Below are positions 35,408-45,908 of a stretch of DNA of 64,000 nucleotides, piece after piece. The notes beneath the pieces are model-generated. The model had not been told where the DNA came from and did not search any database. It saw only the letters and a list, made by a program, of their open reading frames with translations. The position numbers and the translations under genes were made by a program. Each line of letters begins with the position of its first letter. Positions within the stretch are counted from its first letter, which is position 1. The DNA lies in NCBI GenBank assembly GCA_030745755.1, contig JASLOA010000052.1, forward strand, positions 31,418 through 95,417, read 5' to 3'. Origin of the DNA: Kiritimatiellia bacterium (GTDB lineage Bacteria > Verrucomicrobiota > Kiritimatiellia > UBA8416 > JABMPJ01).

Positions 35408-38400
35408 ATGAACAGTTCGTTCAGGAATCCGGGAAGTATCTATAGAGGGGCGCCGTTCTGGGCCTGGAACAACCGGTTGGATGCCGAACAACTCAAGCGC
35501 CAGATCGACTGCTTTAAGGAGATGGGGCTTGGCGGGTTTCACATGCATCCCCGTACGGGCATGGATACGGAGTACCTCAGCGACGAATTCTTCGACATGA
35601 TCAAGGCCTGTCGTGATCACGCCGAGGCGAACGATATGCTGGCCTGGCTCTACGATGAGGATCGCTGGCCCTCGGGAACTGCGGGCGGGATCGTAACCAA
35701 GGACGAGCGCTACAGGGCACGGCACCTGCTCTTTACGCCGCGCCCCTATGTCGACAATGAACGTGGCGAGATGGCCGCTACCGCTACGGCTGGTGGCTGC
35801 CGGACGGGCCAGGGGCGCTTGCTCGCGACATACGCCGTGACGCTGGCGGAGGGGTGTCTGGCGTCTTACCGGCGGCTTCGGGAAGGGGAGAAGGCAGAAC
35901 CGGGGGCAACGCTCTGGTACGCCTACCGGGAAGTTGCCATGGCATCGACCTGGTTTAACAATCAGGCGTATGTGGATACCTTGAGCCCGGAAGCGATGCG
36001 ACGGTTCATTGACGTCACGCACGAGCGCTATGCGCGTGAGGTTGGAGAATCGTTTGGAAAGAGCATCCCCGCGATCTTCACGGATGAACCGCAGTTTGTA
36101 CATAAGCAGAGCTTGAGGCGGGTTCTGGGTGACGACGCTGCTCTGTTGCCGTGGACGGACGACCTTGGGGCCACGTTCATGGAGTGCTATGGCGGGGACG
36201 TTCTCGATTATGTGCCAGAGCTGTTCTGGGAACTCCCGGAGGGCAAGGCGTCGGTGTGGCGCTATCGCTATCACGATCACGTATGCGAGCGGTTTACGCA
36301 GGCTTTCTCCGATCAGATCGGCGACTGGTGTGAGGCACACGGGATTGCGCTGACCGGGCACATGATGGAGGAGTGCTCGCTGGGCAGTCAGACGGCGGCG
36401 TTGGGCGAGTCCATGCGCGGGTACCGCTCGTTCCAGATTCCCGGGATTGACGTCCTGTGCGACGCGACCGAAAGTGAATACGCGACGGCCAAGCAGGCGC
36501 AGTCCGCGGCACACCAGTATGGCCGCAGTGGGGTGTTGAGCGAGCTCTACGGCGTGACGAACTGGGGCTTCGATTTCGCCGGGCATAAGCGTCAGGGAGA
36601 TTGGCAGGCCGCCCTGGGCGTGACGTATCGGGTGCATCATCTCGCCATGGTCTCCATGGCCGGCGAGGCGAAACGCGACTACCCGGCCTCGATCAGCTAC
36701 CAGTCCCCCTGGTACCGCGAGTACCCGGTGGTCGAAGATCATTTCGCGCGGTTGAATGTGGCGTTGAGCGATGGCAAGCCGCATGTGCGGGTGGGGGTGA
36801 TCCATCCGGTCGAGTCGTACTGGCTCTGTTGTGGCCCGGTCGAGTCGACGGCGGTTGAACGGGAGGAGCGCGACCGTAATTTCTCTGGTCTGATCAAGTG
36901 GCTGCTCTATGGTTTTCTTGATTTTGATTTCATCAGCGAGTCCCTGTTACCGACACAGAAGAACGAGCCCGCTCATGGCGGTTTCGCGGTTGGCAGAATG
37001 GAATACGATGCGATCCTGGTGCCGGGCATGCGCACCATACGCAGCACGACGCTGGCTCGTCTGGAGGATTTTGCCGATGCCGGTGGCAAGGTAACTTTTG
37101 CCGGAGAGATTCCGTCACTCGTGGACGCGGAGGCGAGTGATGCGCCGGCGATGCTGGCATCGCGCTGCGAATGCGTGACCTACTCGCAGTCTCGGATTGT
37201 GACGGCCCTCGAACCGGTTCGCGAGGTCGGATTGTGGGATGCCAATGGCTTGCAGGTCGGTGGATGTCTGCATCAATTGCGGCGCGACGAAGACGGCATG
37301 ACGCTCTTCGTGTGTAACACGGATCGGAACCACGGCAAAGGCGGGCTGATGCTGCGCATCCGTGGGGCGTGGCAGGTGAGCCGGCTCGACACGGCGAACG
37401 GCGACGAGCGGCCCGTGGGTGCCGAGTATCGGGATGGGATGACGCTTGTTCCTTGTGAGCTGGCCGCCCACGGACATCAGTTGTTGTCGCTGACGCCGGG
37501 ACGTCGGGAACAGGGAGACTCACTGCTGCCGCCGGCATTTAGAGAGAGCTCAAGACTCGGGGGGCCTGTGCCTGTGACCTTGAGCGAACCCAACGTGCTG
37601 CTTTTGGACAAGGCAGAGTATCGGGTGGACGATGGCGAGTGGGAACCAGCACGTCATGTTCTGGAAATCGATCCGATTTTGCGTAAGACGCTGGGACTGC
37701 CCGTTGTCGATGGCGCCATGGCACAGCCGTGGGCCGATAAGGAACCGGTTGAGCATGCCGCAACCGTGACAGTGCTCTTCGTGTTTGAGAGCCGGGTGCC
37801 AGTCGTGGCTCCAGAGCTTGCGTTGGAGAATGTGGCGCATACGAAGATTGTGCTGGATGGTGTGCAGGTTCCCGCGACGGTGACGGGCTATTTCACGGAC
37901 GAGGCCATTGAGACGGTGCCCTTGCCAGACTTGGCAGCGGGCCGGCATGTGTTGGAATTGCACATTGACTATAGCCGCAAGACCTACATTGAGTGGTGCT
38001 ATCTGCTCGGCGATTTCGGGGTCGAAGTCCGAGGCGACAGGGCCGTGATTATCGAGCCCGTGAAGAGATTGGCCTTTGGTGACTGGACCCCGCAGGGGCT
38101 GCCGTTCTACGCAGGCAACGTGACCTATCACTGTACGTTGCCGGAGGGCGGCACGGGAATGGCGCTGCGTGTGCCCCGCTTCGCTGGAGCTCTGGTTTCC
38201 TTGACGCGCAATGGCGTGCGGATCCCGCTCGCGTTTGCTCCGCATCGTTCGACGCTGGCAGAGGTCACCGCGGGCGAAGCAATTGACCTAACGGTGTTTG
38301 GTAACCGTGCGAACGCCTTCGGGCAGGTGCACGGTTTAGACTTTGGTTGGTGGTACGGGCCCGATGCCTGGCGCACCACCGGCGATCAGTGGGTTGACGA

Positions 38401-38461
38401 ATACCAGTTGTCAAAGATGGGGATTCTGAGTGCGCCAGTGTTGGAGCGTTCCTGTTCGTGA
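35408..38461 (+). CDS. GH106-like glycoside hydrolase (alpha-L-rhamnosidase-type)
   Basis: ATG at 35408 has AGGAA seven bases upstream; earlier in-frame codons overlap the GH4 gene without a ribosome site. 1017 residues. Signatures of the GH106-type TIM barrel: YRGAPFWAWNNRLDAEQLKRQI, MGLGGFHMHPRTGMDTEYLSD, WLYDEDRWPSGTAGG, FTDEPQF and GHMMEECSLG, followed by beta-sandwich domains including a GH2-like jelly roll near the end (LDGVQVPATVTGYFTDEAIE). The family removes rhamnose (or related deoxy-sugars) from pectin-like or plant glycans. No signal peptide. Family assignment is solid at the clan level, exact substrate unknown. Confidence 0.82.
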   Translation: MNSSFRNPGSIYRGAPFWAWNNRLDAEQLKRQIDCFKEMGLGGFHMHPRTGMDTEYLSDEFFDMIKACRDHAEANDMLAWLYDEDRWPSGTAGGIVTKDERYRARHLLFTPRPYVDNERGEMAATATAGGCRTGQGRLLATYAVTLAEGCLASYRRLREGEKAEPGATLWYAYREVAMASTWFNNQAYVDTLSPEAMRRFIDVTHERYAREVGESFGKSIPAIFTDEPQFVHKQSLRRVLGDDAALLPWTDDLGATFMECYGGDVLDYVPELFWELPEGKASVWRYRYHDHVCERFTQAFSDQIGDWCEAHGIALTGHMMEECSLGSQTAALGESMRGYRSFQIPGIDVLCDATESEYATAKQAQSAAHQYGRSGVLSELYGVTNWGFDFAGHKRQGDWQAALGVTYRVHHLAMVSMAGEAKRDYPASISYQSPWYREYPVVEDHFARLNVALSDGKPHVRVGVIHPVESYWLCCGPVESTAVEREERDRNFSGLIKWLLYGFLDFDFISESLLPTQKNEPAHGGFAVGRMEYDAILVPGMRTIRSTTLARLEDFADAGGKVTFAGEIPSLVDAEASDAPAMLASRCECVTYSQSRIVTALEPVREVGLWDANGLQVGGCLHQLRRDEDGMTLFVCNTDRNHGKGGLMLRIRGAWQVSRLDTANGDERPVGAEYRDGMTLVPCELAAHGHQLLSLTPGRREQGDSLLPPAFRESSRLGGPVPVTLSEPNVLLLDKAEYRVDDGEWEPARHVLEIDPILRKTLGLPVVDGAMAQPWADKEPVEHAATVTVLFVFESRVPVVAPELALENVAHTKIVLDGVQVPATVTGYFTDEAIETVPLPDLAAGRHVLELHIDYSRKTYIEWCYLLGDFGVEVRGDRAVIIEPVKRLAFGDWTPQGLPFYAGNVTYHCTLPEGGTGMALRVPRFAGALVSLTRNGVRIPLAFAPHRSTLAEVTAGEAIDLTVFGNRANAFGQVHGLDFGWWYGPDAWRTTGDQWVDEYQLSKMGILSAPVLERSCS

Positions 38462-38537
38462 CGGCGAGGGTGGCGGATCTATTGCTCCATGATCGGAATG
38501 GCGAGACAACGGCTCGCGGGTACAAAAGGAAGAATTG

Positions 38538-40562
38538 ATGATAACCAGACTGACGACGCCTGAGAATCGTGATCTGTCTCCATACACCGGATGGACGAAA
38601 GCGCACTGGCGAGAGATCCATGGCCATATTTTGAGTGCGGCTGCTCGCTACGCGTCGCCGGGAAAGGCGCAGATCAAATTTCCAGGTGACTCGAGTCGCG
38701 TCGCGGGCAAGGAATCCGATTGGATGGAAGGGTTCACCCGAACCGCGTTTTACGCGGGCCCCGCCTTGCACAACGGTGAAACCATCATCACCGATCCCTC
38801 CGGTAAGTCTTTGGATCTCGCAGCCTTCTATGCCGAAGGTCTGCTCTCTGGAACGGACCCGCAAGGGCCCGAGTACTGGGGGGACCTGGAGGATACCCAT
38901 CAACGCCTCTGCGAGGCGGCGGCGTTAGCGATGTTCCTGTGGTTGTCCAGAGATCAGATCTGGGAGAACCTTGGTCGTAAGGAGAGGGCCCAAGTTGCAG
39001 GATGGCTCGGCCAGATGAACCGATGCAAGGTGTATCAGAACAATTGGACCCAGTTCAACGTCCTCGTCAACGCCGTGCTGAAACGTCTGGGTGAGCCCCA
39101 TTCCGAAGCGCAAATGAAAGCCAACATCGATATCGCGGAAGGCTTCTATGTCGGGGACGGATGGTATGACGATGGTCACAAGCATGCATTCGACAATTAC
39201 AACCCCTACGCGCTTCATCCCTATTTCCTGTTCTGGTCCTGGCTGGACGGGGACTCGTATCCGGATTGCAGAGATCGTGTGCAGGAGTCTGCGCGCTGTT
39301 TCCTGAAGACTTATCGCCACTTCTTCGGGTCAAACGGTGCTTACCCGGCCTTTGGCCGCAGCCTGGTCTACCGCTATGCGGTGCTCGGCGTGTTTGGCTT
39401 GGCTGAAATGTTGAAGATTTCGCCGCTTTCTCCCGGTGAAGCCCGCCGTCTGGCGAGCGGTAACCTGAAGTATTTCATTGAGGGTGGCACTCTCACTGAC
39501 GATGGACGCCATACGGTGCGATATCTTACGGATTGCCCACATGCGATTGACTCCTACTCGGGCCCCGGGTCGCCGTACTGGTCCGGAAAAGCGTTCTGGT
39601 GCTTTCTCCTGCCTGACGAGCATCCGTTCTGGACGGATACAGAGCAGCCGCTGCCCGTTGAGAAAGGCAGCTATGAGATCAACTTGCCTAACCCCGGAAT
39701 TATCATTCAGGGAACGAATGAAACGGGAGAGGTGAAGGTGTATCACCTGCTCACCTCGATGCATCCGGGCATGGAGAAGAAGTATGGCAATTTCTGCTAC
39801 TCCAACCAGTTTGGTTGCGAACCCGGCGAGTATTTTCTGCCACACCATATTGAACAGCATATTGCGTTGGTGGAGGAGGGTGGTGAACCTACTCTGCGCC
39901 ACCATCCCGACTGTCTTTGCTCGAGCCCTTCGTTTGGGGCTACCCGCCATCTTCCGTATCTGGATGATGAGCAGACAGTCATCTACTCCCATATCATTCT
40001 GAAGGACGATTTTCATATCCGTTTCCACAAGGTGGTGACGACACGTGATGTGACCGTTCAGGAGGGTGGTGCTGCGCTTGGTTATGAAGAGGGCGAGCCA
40101 CAGGTCCAGTCCGGCGATGGTTGGGAGCTCTGTGAACTCGACGGACGTTGGAGTTTCGTGCGGGCGCTCGCCGGGTACGACAGTCAGCTGCCGGCTGCAA
40201 TTGATGGAATACGGGAGACGTGCAACGTCCTGCACCGCTTCTCAGTTGTGCCGGGCATGACGCGCAAGGCATCGTTTGATGGCAGTGTGGTCACGGGCCT
40301 GTTGGTCGCGGCCTCGGACAAGCCCGCCGGTCCTGAGGACCTGTGCAAGCTCGTCCGGGACGTGAATGTTAGCGGTAACACCGTCACGGTATGTTTCCAT
40401 GATGGCGAGCGAGTGTTTACGCAATTCATGGATGAGATTCAGGATGTAGACATAGAATTGAATGGGAAACCGATCTGCGGCCGCGTTGTGTTCGCAAGAG
40501 TGCAAGCGTCTGGTGAGGGGTCCCTACTGACTGAAGATGGGGAATTTCAGAAGATAGGATAG
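38538..40562 (+). CDS. DUF2264 family protein
   Basis: 674 residues from ATG 38538 (AAGGA about seven bases upstream; the in-frame TTG at 38535 is disfavoured). The (alpha/alpha)6-type signatures of DUF2264 are DWMEGFTRTAFYAGPAL, WTQFNVLVNAVLKRLGEP, DGWYDDGHKHAFDNYNPYALH and FGRSLVYRYAVLGVFG, with a C-terminal beta region. DUF2264 proteins lie in glycan loci of Bacteroidota and PVC bacteria and are thought to be glycoside hydrolases or lyases, but no activity is established that I can name. Cytoplasmic (no signal peptide). Confidence 0.88.
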   Translation: MITRLTTPENRDLSPYTGWTKAHWREIHGHILSAAARYASPGKAQIKFPGDSSRVAGKESDWMEGFTRTAFYAGPALHNGETIITDPSGKSLDLAAFYAEGLLSGTDPQGPEYWGDLEDTHQRLCEAAALAMFLWLSRDQIWENLGRKERAQVAGWLGQMNRCKVYQNNWTQFNVLVNAVLKRLGEPHSEAQMKANIDIAEGFYVGDGWYDDGHKHAFDNYNPYALHPYFLFWSWLDGDSYPDCRDRVQESARCFLKTYRHFFGSNGAYPAFGRSLVYRYAVLGVFGLAEMLKISPLSPGEARRLASGNLKYFIEGGTLTDDGRHTVRYLTDCPHAIDSYSGPGSPYWSGKAFWCFLLPDEHPFWTDTEQPLPVEKGSYEINLPNPGIIIQGTNETGEVKVYHLLTSMHPGMEKKYGNFCYSNQFGCEPGEYFLPHHIEQHIALVEEGGEPTLRHHPDCLCSSPSFGATRHLPYLDDEQTVIYSHIILKDDFHIRFHKVVTTRDVTVQEGGAALGYEEGEPQVQSGDGWELCELDGRWSFVRALAGYDSQLPAAIDGIRETCNVLHRFSVVPGMTRKASFDGSVVTGLLVAASDKPAGPEDLCKLVRDVNVSGNTVTVCFHDGERVFTQFMDEIQDVDIELNGKPICGRVVFARVQASGEGSLLTEDGEFQKIG

Positions 40563-40572
40563 GAGCAGATAG

Positions 40573-42369
40573 ATGCTATACCCGATCGATACACCGACCC
40601 GGACGCGAATTGATCTGTCAGGAATCTGGCGGGCTGCCTTTGACTGGGATGAGAAGGGGTTGGATGAGAAATGGTATGAGAACCCGCCCGTGGGACGAGA
40701 TATCGCCGTGCCGGCGAGCTGGAACGATCAGTTTCAGGACTGGGCTGCGCACAATTTCGTAGGCTCCGTATGGTATCACCGGGAATTCTGTGTACCGGCA
40801 GAATGGGACGGCAAGAAGAACGTATTCATCCGTGTTGGTGCCGCCATGTATCACGCCACCGTCTGGGTTAACGGTGAGTTCCTGTGCGAGCATGAGGGCG
40901 GTTATCTCCCATTCGAGTGCGAGGTGTCCTCTGCCCTGAAGAAAGGCGCCAAGAACCTACTCGTCGTGCGCGTTAATAACACGCTTTCGGATATGACATG
41001 TCCGCAGGGCAATCTTGATCCTGCGGTTGGCGGCGTGGCCAACTGGCGTGCGGGCAACTTCCCTGCCGTGCATTACGATTTCTTTGCCTACGGCGGCATT
41101 CACAGGCCTGTTGTCCTGCATAGTACGAACAAGACCTATATTGACGACTTGACCGTCAAGACCGACATCGATGGCACTCGCGGCATTGTCCGGTTTGAGG
41201 TCGGCATCGCCGGCGGGGCCGCGCGGAAGGTGGAAGTCACCATTGAAGGACAAACGGCCGAGCTGTCGGTCAATGGGGAGACAACTTCCGGATCCATCAC
41301 TATCGCTGACTGTGTGTTCTGGTGCCCCGAGACGCCGCGCCTGTATGACATGTGCTGCCGGCTGTATGACGAGGACGGAACGCTCGTGGATGAGTACACG
41401 TTGCCGATTGGCGTGCGGACGGTTAAGGTTGAGGGCAAGTCCATTCTGTTAAACGGAAAGGCGGTCTATCTCAAGGGGTTCGGAAGACATGAGGACCTGC
41501 CTGTGATCGGCAAGGGGCTCAGCACCCCGTGGCTGGTAAAGGACATGGGCCTCATGAAATGGATCAACGCGAACTCATTCCGAACGAGTCACTATCCATA
41601 CTGCGAAGAGATCATGCAGATGGCAGACCGTTGGGGTTTCATGGTCATCGACGAGAGTTCGGCGAACACCCTCTCATTTAACGTGGATTCTGAGGCGACG
41701 TTGAAGGTCCACCGTCAGGAGATCCGTGAGATGTATCAGCGCGACAAGAATCACCCGAGCGTCATCATGTGGTCGGTTTCCAACGAGAGCGAGACCAACG
41801 AAGAGAAGAGCGTTCCCTATTTCACGACCATACGGGACGACCTGCGGGCATTGGACGACACTCGCCCTTCAACGATTGTGATCTGTGTGGCGCAGCACAG
41901 AGAAAAGACGGCACACTTGTTTGATGTGGTTTGCTATAACCAGTACCCCGGCTGGTACATGCTGTCCGGCCGCCCGGAGAAGATTGAAGCCAATGTTGAC
42001 GAACATATCCGCTCGACATGGGAGATCTTTGGCAAGCCGATCATCTACTCGGAGTTTGGCGCTGACGCGATCAGCGGCATGCATGCCGACATTCCTGAGA
42101 TGTGGACCGAGGAGTACCAGAAGGATGTGATACGAATCATCATTGATGCGCTGCGCAAGCATGATTGCGTAGCCGGTGAGCATGTTTGGAATTTTGCCGA
42201 TTTCAAGACGGGTCAACATACGCATCGTCCTGTTTTGAATCATAAAGGGGTGTTCACGCGTGATCGCAAGACCAAGATGGTTGCGCATTACCTTAGGGAT
42301 GCGTGGTCTGACGATGGCGCACACTGGGGAACACCATTTGCATACGGTTTTCCGGACGAGCGGGGGTAA
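40573..42369 (+). CDS. GH2 beta-glucuronidase
   Basis: 598 residues, matching typical GusA/UidA length (about 600), with AGGAG upstream. Order: N-terminal sugar-binding jelly roll (SWNDQFQDW, GYLPFECEVS), immunoglobulin-like domain, TIM barrel. Acid/base E405 in VSNESE and nucleophile E494 in YSEFGAD. The NxK motif that recognises the glucuronate carboxylate is present as N556-H-K558 in LNHKGVFTRDRK, which separates true beta-glucuronidases from beta-galactosidases. No signal peptide. Together with the GH115-like and lyase genes it implies a uronic-acid-containing glycan. Confidence 0.92.
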   Translation: MLYPIDTPTRTRIDLSGIWRAAFDWDEKGLDEKWYENPPVGRDIAVPASWNDQFQDWAAHNFVGSVWYHREFCVPAEWDGKKNVFIRVGAAMYHATVWVNGEFLCEHEGGYLPFECEVSSALKKGAKNLLVVRVNNTLSDMTCPQGNLDPAVGGVANWRAGNFPAVHYDFFAYGGIHRPVVLHSTNKTYIDDLTVKTDIDGTRGIVRFEVGIAGGAARKVEVTIEGQTAELSVNGETTSGSITIADCVFWCPETPRLYDMCCRLYDEDGTLVDEYTLPIGVRTVKVEGKSILLNGKAVYLKGFGRHEDLPVIGKGLSTPWLVKDMGLMKWINANSFRTSHYPYCEEIMQMADRWGFMVIDESSANTLSFNVDSEATLKVHRQEIREMYQRDKNHPSVIMWSVSNESETNEEKSVPYFTTIRDDLRALDDTRPSTIVICVAQHREKTAHLFDVVCYNQYPGWYMLSGRPEKIEANVDEHIRSTWEIFGKPIIYSEFGADAISGMHADIPEMWTEEYQKDVIRIIIDALRKHDCVAGEHVWNFADFKTGQHTHRPVLNHKGVFTRDRKTKMVAHYLRDAWSDDGAHWGTPFAYGFPDERG

Positions 42370-42406
42370 CGATTGCGGTGCGGCGGATTTCAAGACGGGA
42401 AGACGC

Positions 42407-44908
42407 ATGCGAACAACAGCGTTGAACGATAGATGGCAGCTCTTGGAGAGGCCGTTGGACGAAGCCGCGGGGCAGTCGTTGCCCGCGGCAGCAGAATGGG
42501 ATTGCGCGATAGATGCCATTGTGCCCGGCGAGGTGCACATGGATCTGTTGCGGCACGGCAAGATCGAAGAGCCGCTTTACGATTGCAACGCTCCGGATTG
42601 CGCTTGGGTCGAGGACCGGTATTGGTGGTATCGTCGCACGTTCACTCATACTGGAGAGAACGGTTCACGCGCTGAACTGGTCTGTGAGGGGCTTGACTAC
42701 CGCGCCGTGGTCTGGCTTAACGGCGTCGAGATTGGCGGCTCCGCCAACGCGCTGATCGCGCATCGTTTCGATGTGACATCCGTGCTGCGTGAAGGCGAGA
42801 ACGAAATGATCGTCCGACTGGATGCCGGGGTTGCCGAGGCCAAGAGCAAGCCGCTTGAGAAATACGGCAAGGGAACGCACGAGAGTATCTGGGTTCGTAA
42901 ATCGGCCTTCACGTTCGGTTGGGATTGGTCGCCGCGTCTGGTCAACTGCGGCATCTGGCGTCCCGTTCATCTGGACTTTCTGGACGCCGTGGTGCTGCGT
43001 GACCTGTGGGTGCGCACGCGTCTGGCGGGTGAGGATGGAGCTGTGGTGACCGTCGTGGCCGAGGTCGAGAACGTGAGCGATTCTGCGGTTGATGCGTTGC
43101 TCATGCTCGACATTCCTGGGGTTGGTGAACGCCAGGTGGAACTTCATGCGGAACCCGGCATGAATCGTGTGGAAACGGTCTTCGAGGTGGCGGCCGCCTG
43201 CCTCTGGTGGCCGCGACCGTTGGGTGAGCCGCATCTGTACGAGCTCCATGCCGAACTTAGTGCCGGCGGCACCACGTGCACGGTCAAGGATCTGCGCTTT
43301 GGAATTCGCGAGATCGCCCTTGCACAAGAGCCCCTGGATGGTGTCCCGGGCGGAAGCTCCTTCAATTTCGTGGTGAACGGCGAAAAGTGCTTTATCAATG
43401 GCGCCAACTGGGCTCCATTGGATTGCATTATTGCGCGCGTGACTCCTCAGAAACGGGAAGAAGTCCTGACCCTCATTCGGGATGCGAATCTCAACATGTT
43501 GCGCGTATGGGGTGGGGGTATCTACGAGGAAGATGACTTCTACGAGTACTGCGACGCCAACGGAATCATGATCTGGCACGACTTCATGATGGCCTGCTTT
43601 GTCTACCCCGGGGATGACGCTGATTTTCGGACGGCTCTTTCCGCCGAGCTCGAAGCGGCCGTGCCGCACTTGCGCAACCATCCGTCGATTGCCCTGTGGT
43701 GCGGCAGTAATGAGTCCGACTGGGCCTTTGAATACAACTGGTACCCAGGCTGCGAGTCGAATACCAGCTTGGTGCTTGAGCATGAACTGATCCCGAATCT
43801 GATGAAGGGACTGGATCCCGATCGCCCCTATCGGCCGACCAGCCCGTGGGGAGGGGATGACGTCAACGATGAGGATCAAGGCGATCAGCATTGGTGGGCC
43901 ATTAGCATCGCCACGGGCGGCAACGATATCATCGATTACCGCAACTACCGGCGCGCGCATTGCACATTCAATTCAGAGTATGGCTATTTTGGCATGCCCG
44001 CGATAGAGACCATCCATGACTACCTTCCCGAGGATCAGCGTCACGTCGATTCCGAAGGCTTCCGCTTTCACACGAATCGGCACGGCTTCACAGAGAAGGA
44101 CCAGCAGGGTGGGTTGAAGGCGTTTGAGGCGATCGATCTGTTGGCCGGTGATGCATCGGCTATGACGCTTGAAGAGCTTGTTGATGCCTCACAGCTGATA
44201 CAGGCGGACGCGCTGAGAACGGCGATTGAGCAGGCGCGTCGGCGCAAGTTTGACTGCGGCGGCAGCATGTTCTGGATGTTTCCTGATGCCTGGGGTGAGA
44301 TCGGTTGGTCGCTGGTGGATTACTATCTGCGCAAGAAGGCCTCATACGACTATGTCCGTCGCGCGAGTGCACCCGTACTGGTCTCCATCAAGGAGGAGGA
44401 GTACGGGGTTTCGACCTGGGTGGTCAACGATACGCTGGCTCCGATCCAGGGGGAACTGGCCTGCAGGCTCATCTCTTTTGATGGGACCGTCCGTACAGAG
44501 ACAGCGGAGTTAGTTGAGATTCCAGCCAACGCATCGGTGCGTTGTACGATGGAGCGGATGACCCTGATGCGCAGTGGTGACTTCTACCATGCGAGGCTGA
44601 CGGGCGCTGACGGCGTGATTGCAGAGAACGTATTCCTGTTCATGAACTTCAGGTCTGTGAAGATGGATCCGGCCCAAGTGACCTTCGATATTGTCGAGGA
44701 GGAAGAGGATCGGGCGGTGCTGCGGCTGTCATCCAATGTGTTTGCGCATTTCGTGCAGATGGATCTTCCGGCCGGGCTGGAAGCCGATGACAACTGTTTC
44801 GATCTGCTGCCGGGCGAGCCCCGCGACGTTGTCCTGCGTGGCGACATGTCAGGTCTGGATTCCCTGCGCGTGCGATGGCGTAACCAGGAAACATTGAAGG
44901 TCGATTGA
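42407..44908 (+). CDS. GH2 beta-mannosidase-type enzyme
   Basis: 833 residues from ATG 42407 (GGGAAG upstream); the longer in-frame extension back to 42260 is inside the preceding gene. N-terminal RWQLLE...VPGEVHMDLLRHGKIEEP and the WVEDRYWWYRR motif are typical of beta-mannosidases. FTFGWDWSPRLVNCGIWRP, acid/base E436 in GSNESDW and nucleophile E524 in NSEYGYFGMP confirm the GH2 mannosidase branch. It releases non-reducing-end beta-mannose (or glucosamine in relatives). Cytoplasmic. Its TGA shares a base with the carbamate kinase ATG. Confidence 0.9.
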   Translation: MRTTALNDRWQLLERPLDEAAGQSLPAAAEWDCAIDAIVPGEVHMDLLRHGKIEEPLYDCNAPDCAWVEDRYWWYRRTFTHTGENGSRAELVCEGLDYRAVVWLNGVEIGGSANALIAHRFDVTSVLREGENEMIVRLDAGVAEAKSKPLEKYGKGTHESIWVRKSAFTFGWDWSPRLVNCGIWRPVHLDFLDAVVLRDLWVRTRLAGEDGAVVTVVAEVENVSDSAVDALLMLDIPGVGERQVELHAEPGMNRVETVFEVAAACLWWPRPLGEPHLYELHAELSAGGTTCTVKDLRFGIREIALAQEPLDGVPGGSSFNFVVNGEKCFINGANWAPLDCIIARVTPQKREEVLTLIRDANLNMLRVWGGGIYEEDDFYEYCDANGIMIWHDFMMACFVYPGDDADFRTALSAELEAAVPHLRNHPSIALWCGSNESDWAFEYNWYPGCESNTSLVLEHELIPNLMKGLDPDRPYRPTSPWGGDDVNDEDQGDQHWWAISIATGGNDIIDYRNYRRAHCTFNSEYGYFGMPAIETIHDYLPEDQRHVDSEGFRFHTNRHGFTEKDQQGGLKAFEAIDLLAGDASAMTLEELVDASQLIQADALRTAIEQARRRKFDCGGSMFWMFPDAWGEIGWSLVDYYLRKKASYDYVRRASAPVLVSIKEEEYGVSTWVVNDTLAPIQGELACRLISFDGTVRTETAELVEIPANASVRCTMERMTLMRSGDFYHARLTGADGVIAENVFLFMNFRSVKMDPAQVTFDIVEEEEDRAVLRLSSNVFAHFVQMDLPAGLEADDNCFDLLPGEPRDVVLRGDMSGLDSLRVRWRNQETLKVD

Positions 44909-45900
44909 TGGCTAAGCATGAGTCAGTAGTTGGCGGTGAGGCCAAGGTGCGTGACGGTTCGGTTGCGCTCGTTGCCTTTGGCGGCAACGTGATTCACAAG
45001 AGAGGAGAAGGCGGCAGCTATCTTGAGCAGAAGGCCAATGCGCGCGACATGTGCGGGCGCCTGTTGACTGTGCTTGAACGTGGTTATGAGCTGGTCGTTA
45101 CGCATGGCAATGGGCCGCAGGTGGGCAATCTCCTCATGCAGAATGAGCTGGCTCGCGAGATGGTGCCGGATTTGCCGCTCGATGTTCTGGTGGCCCAGAC
45201 CGAAGGGTCGCTCGGATACATTCTTCAGCAGGAGTTGCTGAACGAACTGCGTCGTCGGAACCGGCGCAAGTATGTGGTGACGATGATCACGCAGGTCGTG
45301 GTGGATCGCGATGACCCGGCGTTCGGGCATCCCACCAAGCCGGTGGGTCCGTTTTACACGGAGGCCGAGTCAGATGCGTTGCGACAGCGCTTCCCTGAAT
45401 GGGTCGTGGGCGAGGACGCCGGGCGGGGCTACCGACGCATCGTGCCCAGTCCGGATCCGAAGCGGATTATCCAGAGCCCGATGGTGCGTTCACTGGTCTA
45501 TGCCGGCAACGTCGTGCTGGCCCTGGGCGGCGGCGGGGTCCCCATGACGAAGGATGCGAATGATAAATTTGTTGGGGTTGAAGCAGTCATCGACAAGGAT
45601 CTTTCCAGTGCGCTACTGGCCATGGATATTAAGGCTGACCTCTTTGTTCTGCTGACCAATACGGAGAAGGTATGTCTGAACTATGGCACTCCGGATGAAC
45701 AGCGACTGGATGAGCTTACCTGTGAGCAGATCTGTGAATACATGCAGGAAGGTCACTTCCCGGCAGGAAGTATGGGCCCGAAGCTCGAAGCCGCGAGAAC
45801 CTATCTCGAGGCGGGCGGCCGGGAGGTCATCATAACTGATCCCGAGCATCTGGCCGACGCCCTCGATGGCAATGCCGGCACGCGGGTGATCTGGAAATAG
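44908..45900 (+). CDS. arcC: Carbamate kinase
   Basis: 330 residues; the ATG overlaps the mannosidase stop by one base, with GAAGG about seven bases upstream. Family landmarks run the whole length: VALVAFGGN, THGNGPQVGNLL, AQTEGSLGYILQQ, TQVVVDRDDPAF, PTKPVGPFYTEAE, ALGGGGVP, VIDKDLSSALLA, LTNTEKVCLNYG and FPAGSMGPKLEAA. The enzyme interconverts carbamoyl phosphate + ADP with ATP + carbamate + NH3-related products, normally in arginine deiminase or purine catabolism. Neither arcA nor arcB-like genes are near; it sits inside a run of glycosidases, which is unusual. The annotation of the family is confident; the reason for its location is not known. Confidence 0.95.
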   Translation: MAKHESVVGGEAKVRDGSVALVAFGGNVIHKRGEGGSYLEQKANARDMCGRLLTVLERGYELVVTHGNGPQVGNLLMQNELAREMVPDLPLDVLVAQTEGSLGYILQQELLNELRRRNRRKYVVTMITQVVVDRDDPAFGHPTKPVGPFYTEAESDALRQRFPEWVVGEDAGRGYRRIVPSPDPKRIIQSPMVRSLVYAGNVVLALGGGGVPMTKDANDKFVGVEAVIDKDLSSALLAMDIKADLFVLLTNTEKVCLNYGTPDEQRLDELTCEQICEYMQEGHFPAGSMGPKLEAARTYLEAGGREVIITDPEHLADALDGNAGTRVIWK

Positions 45901-45908
45901 GGAAAGCA

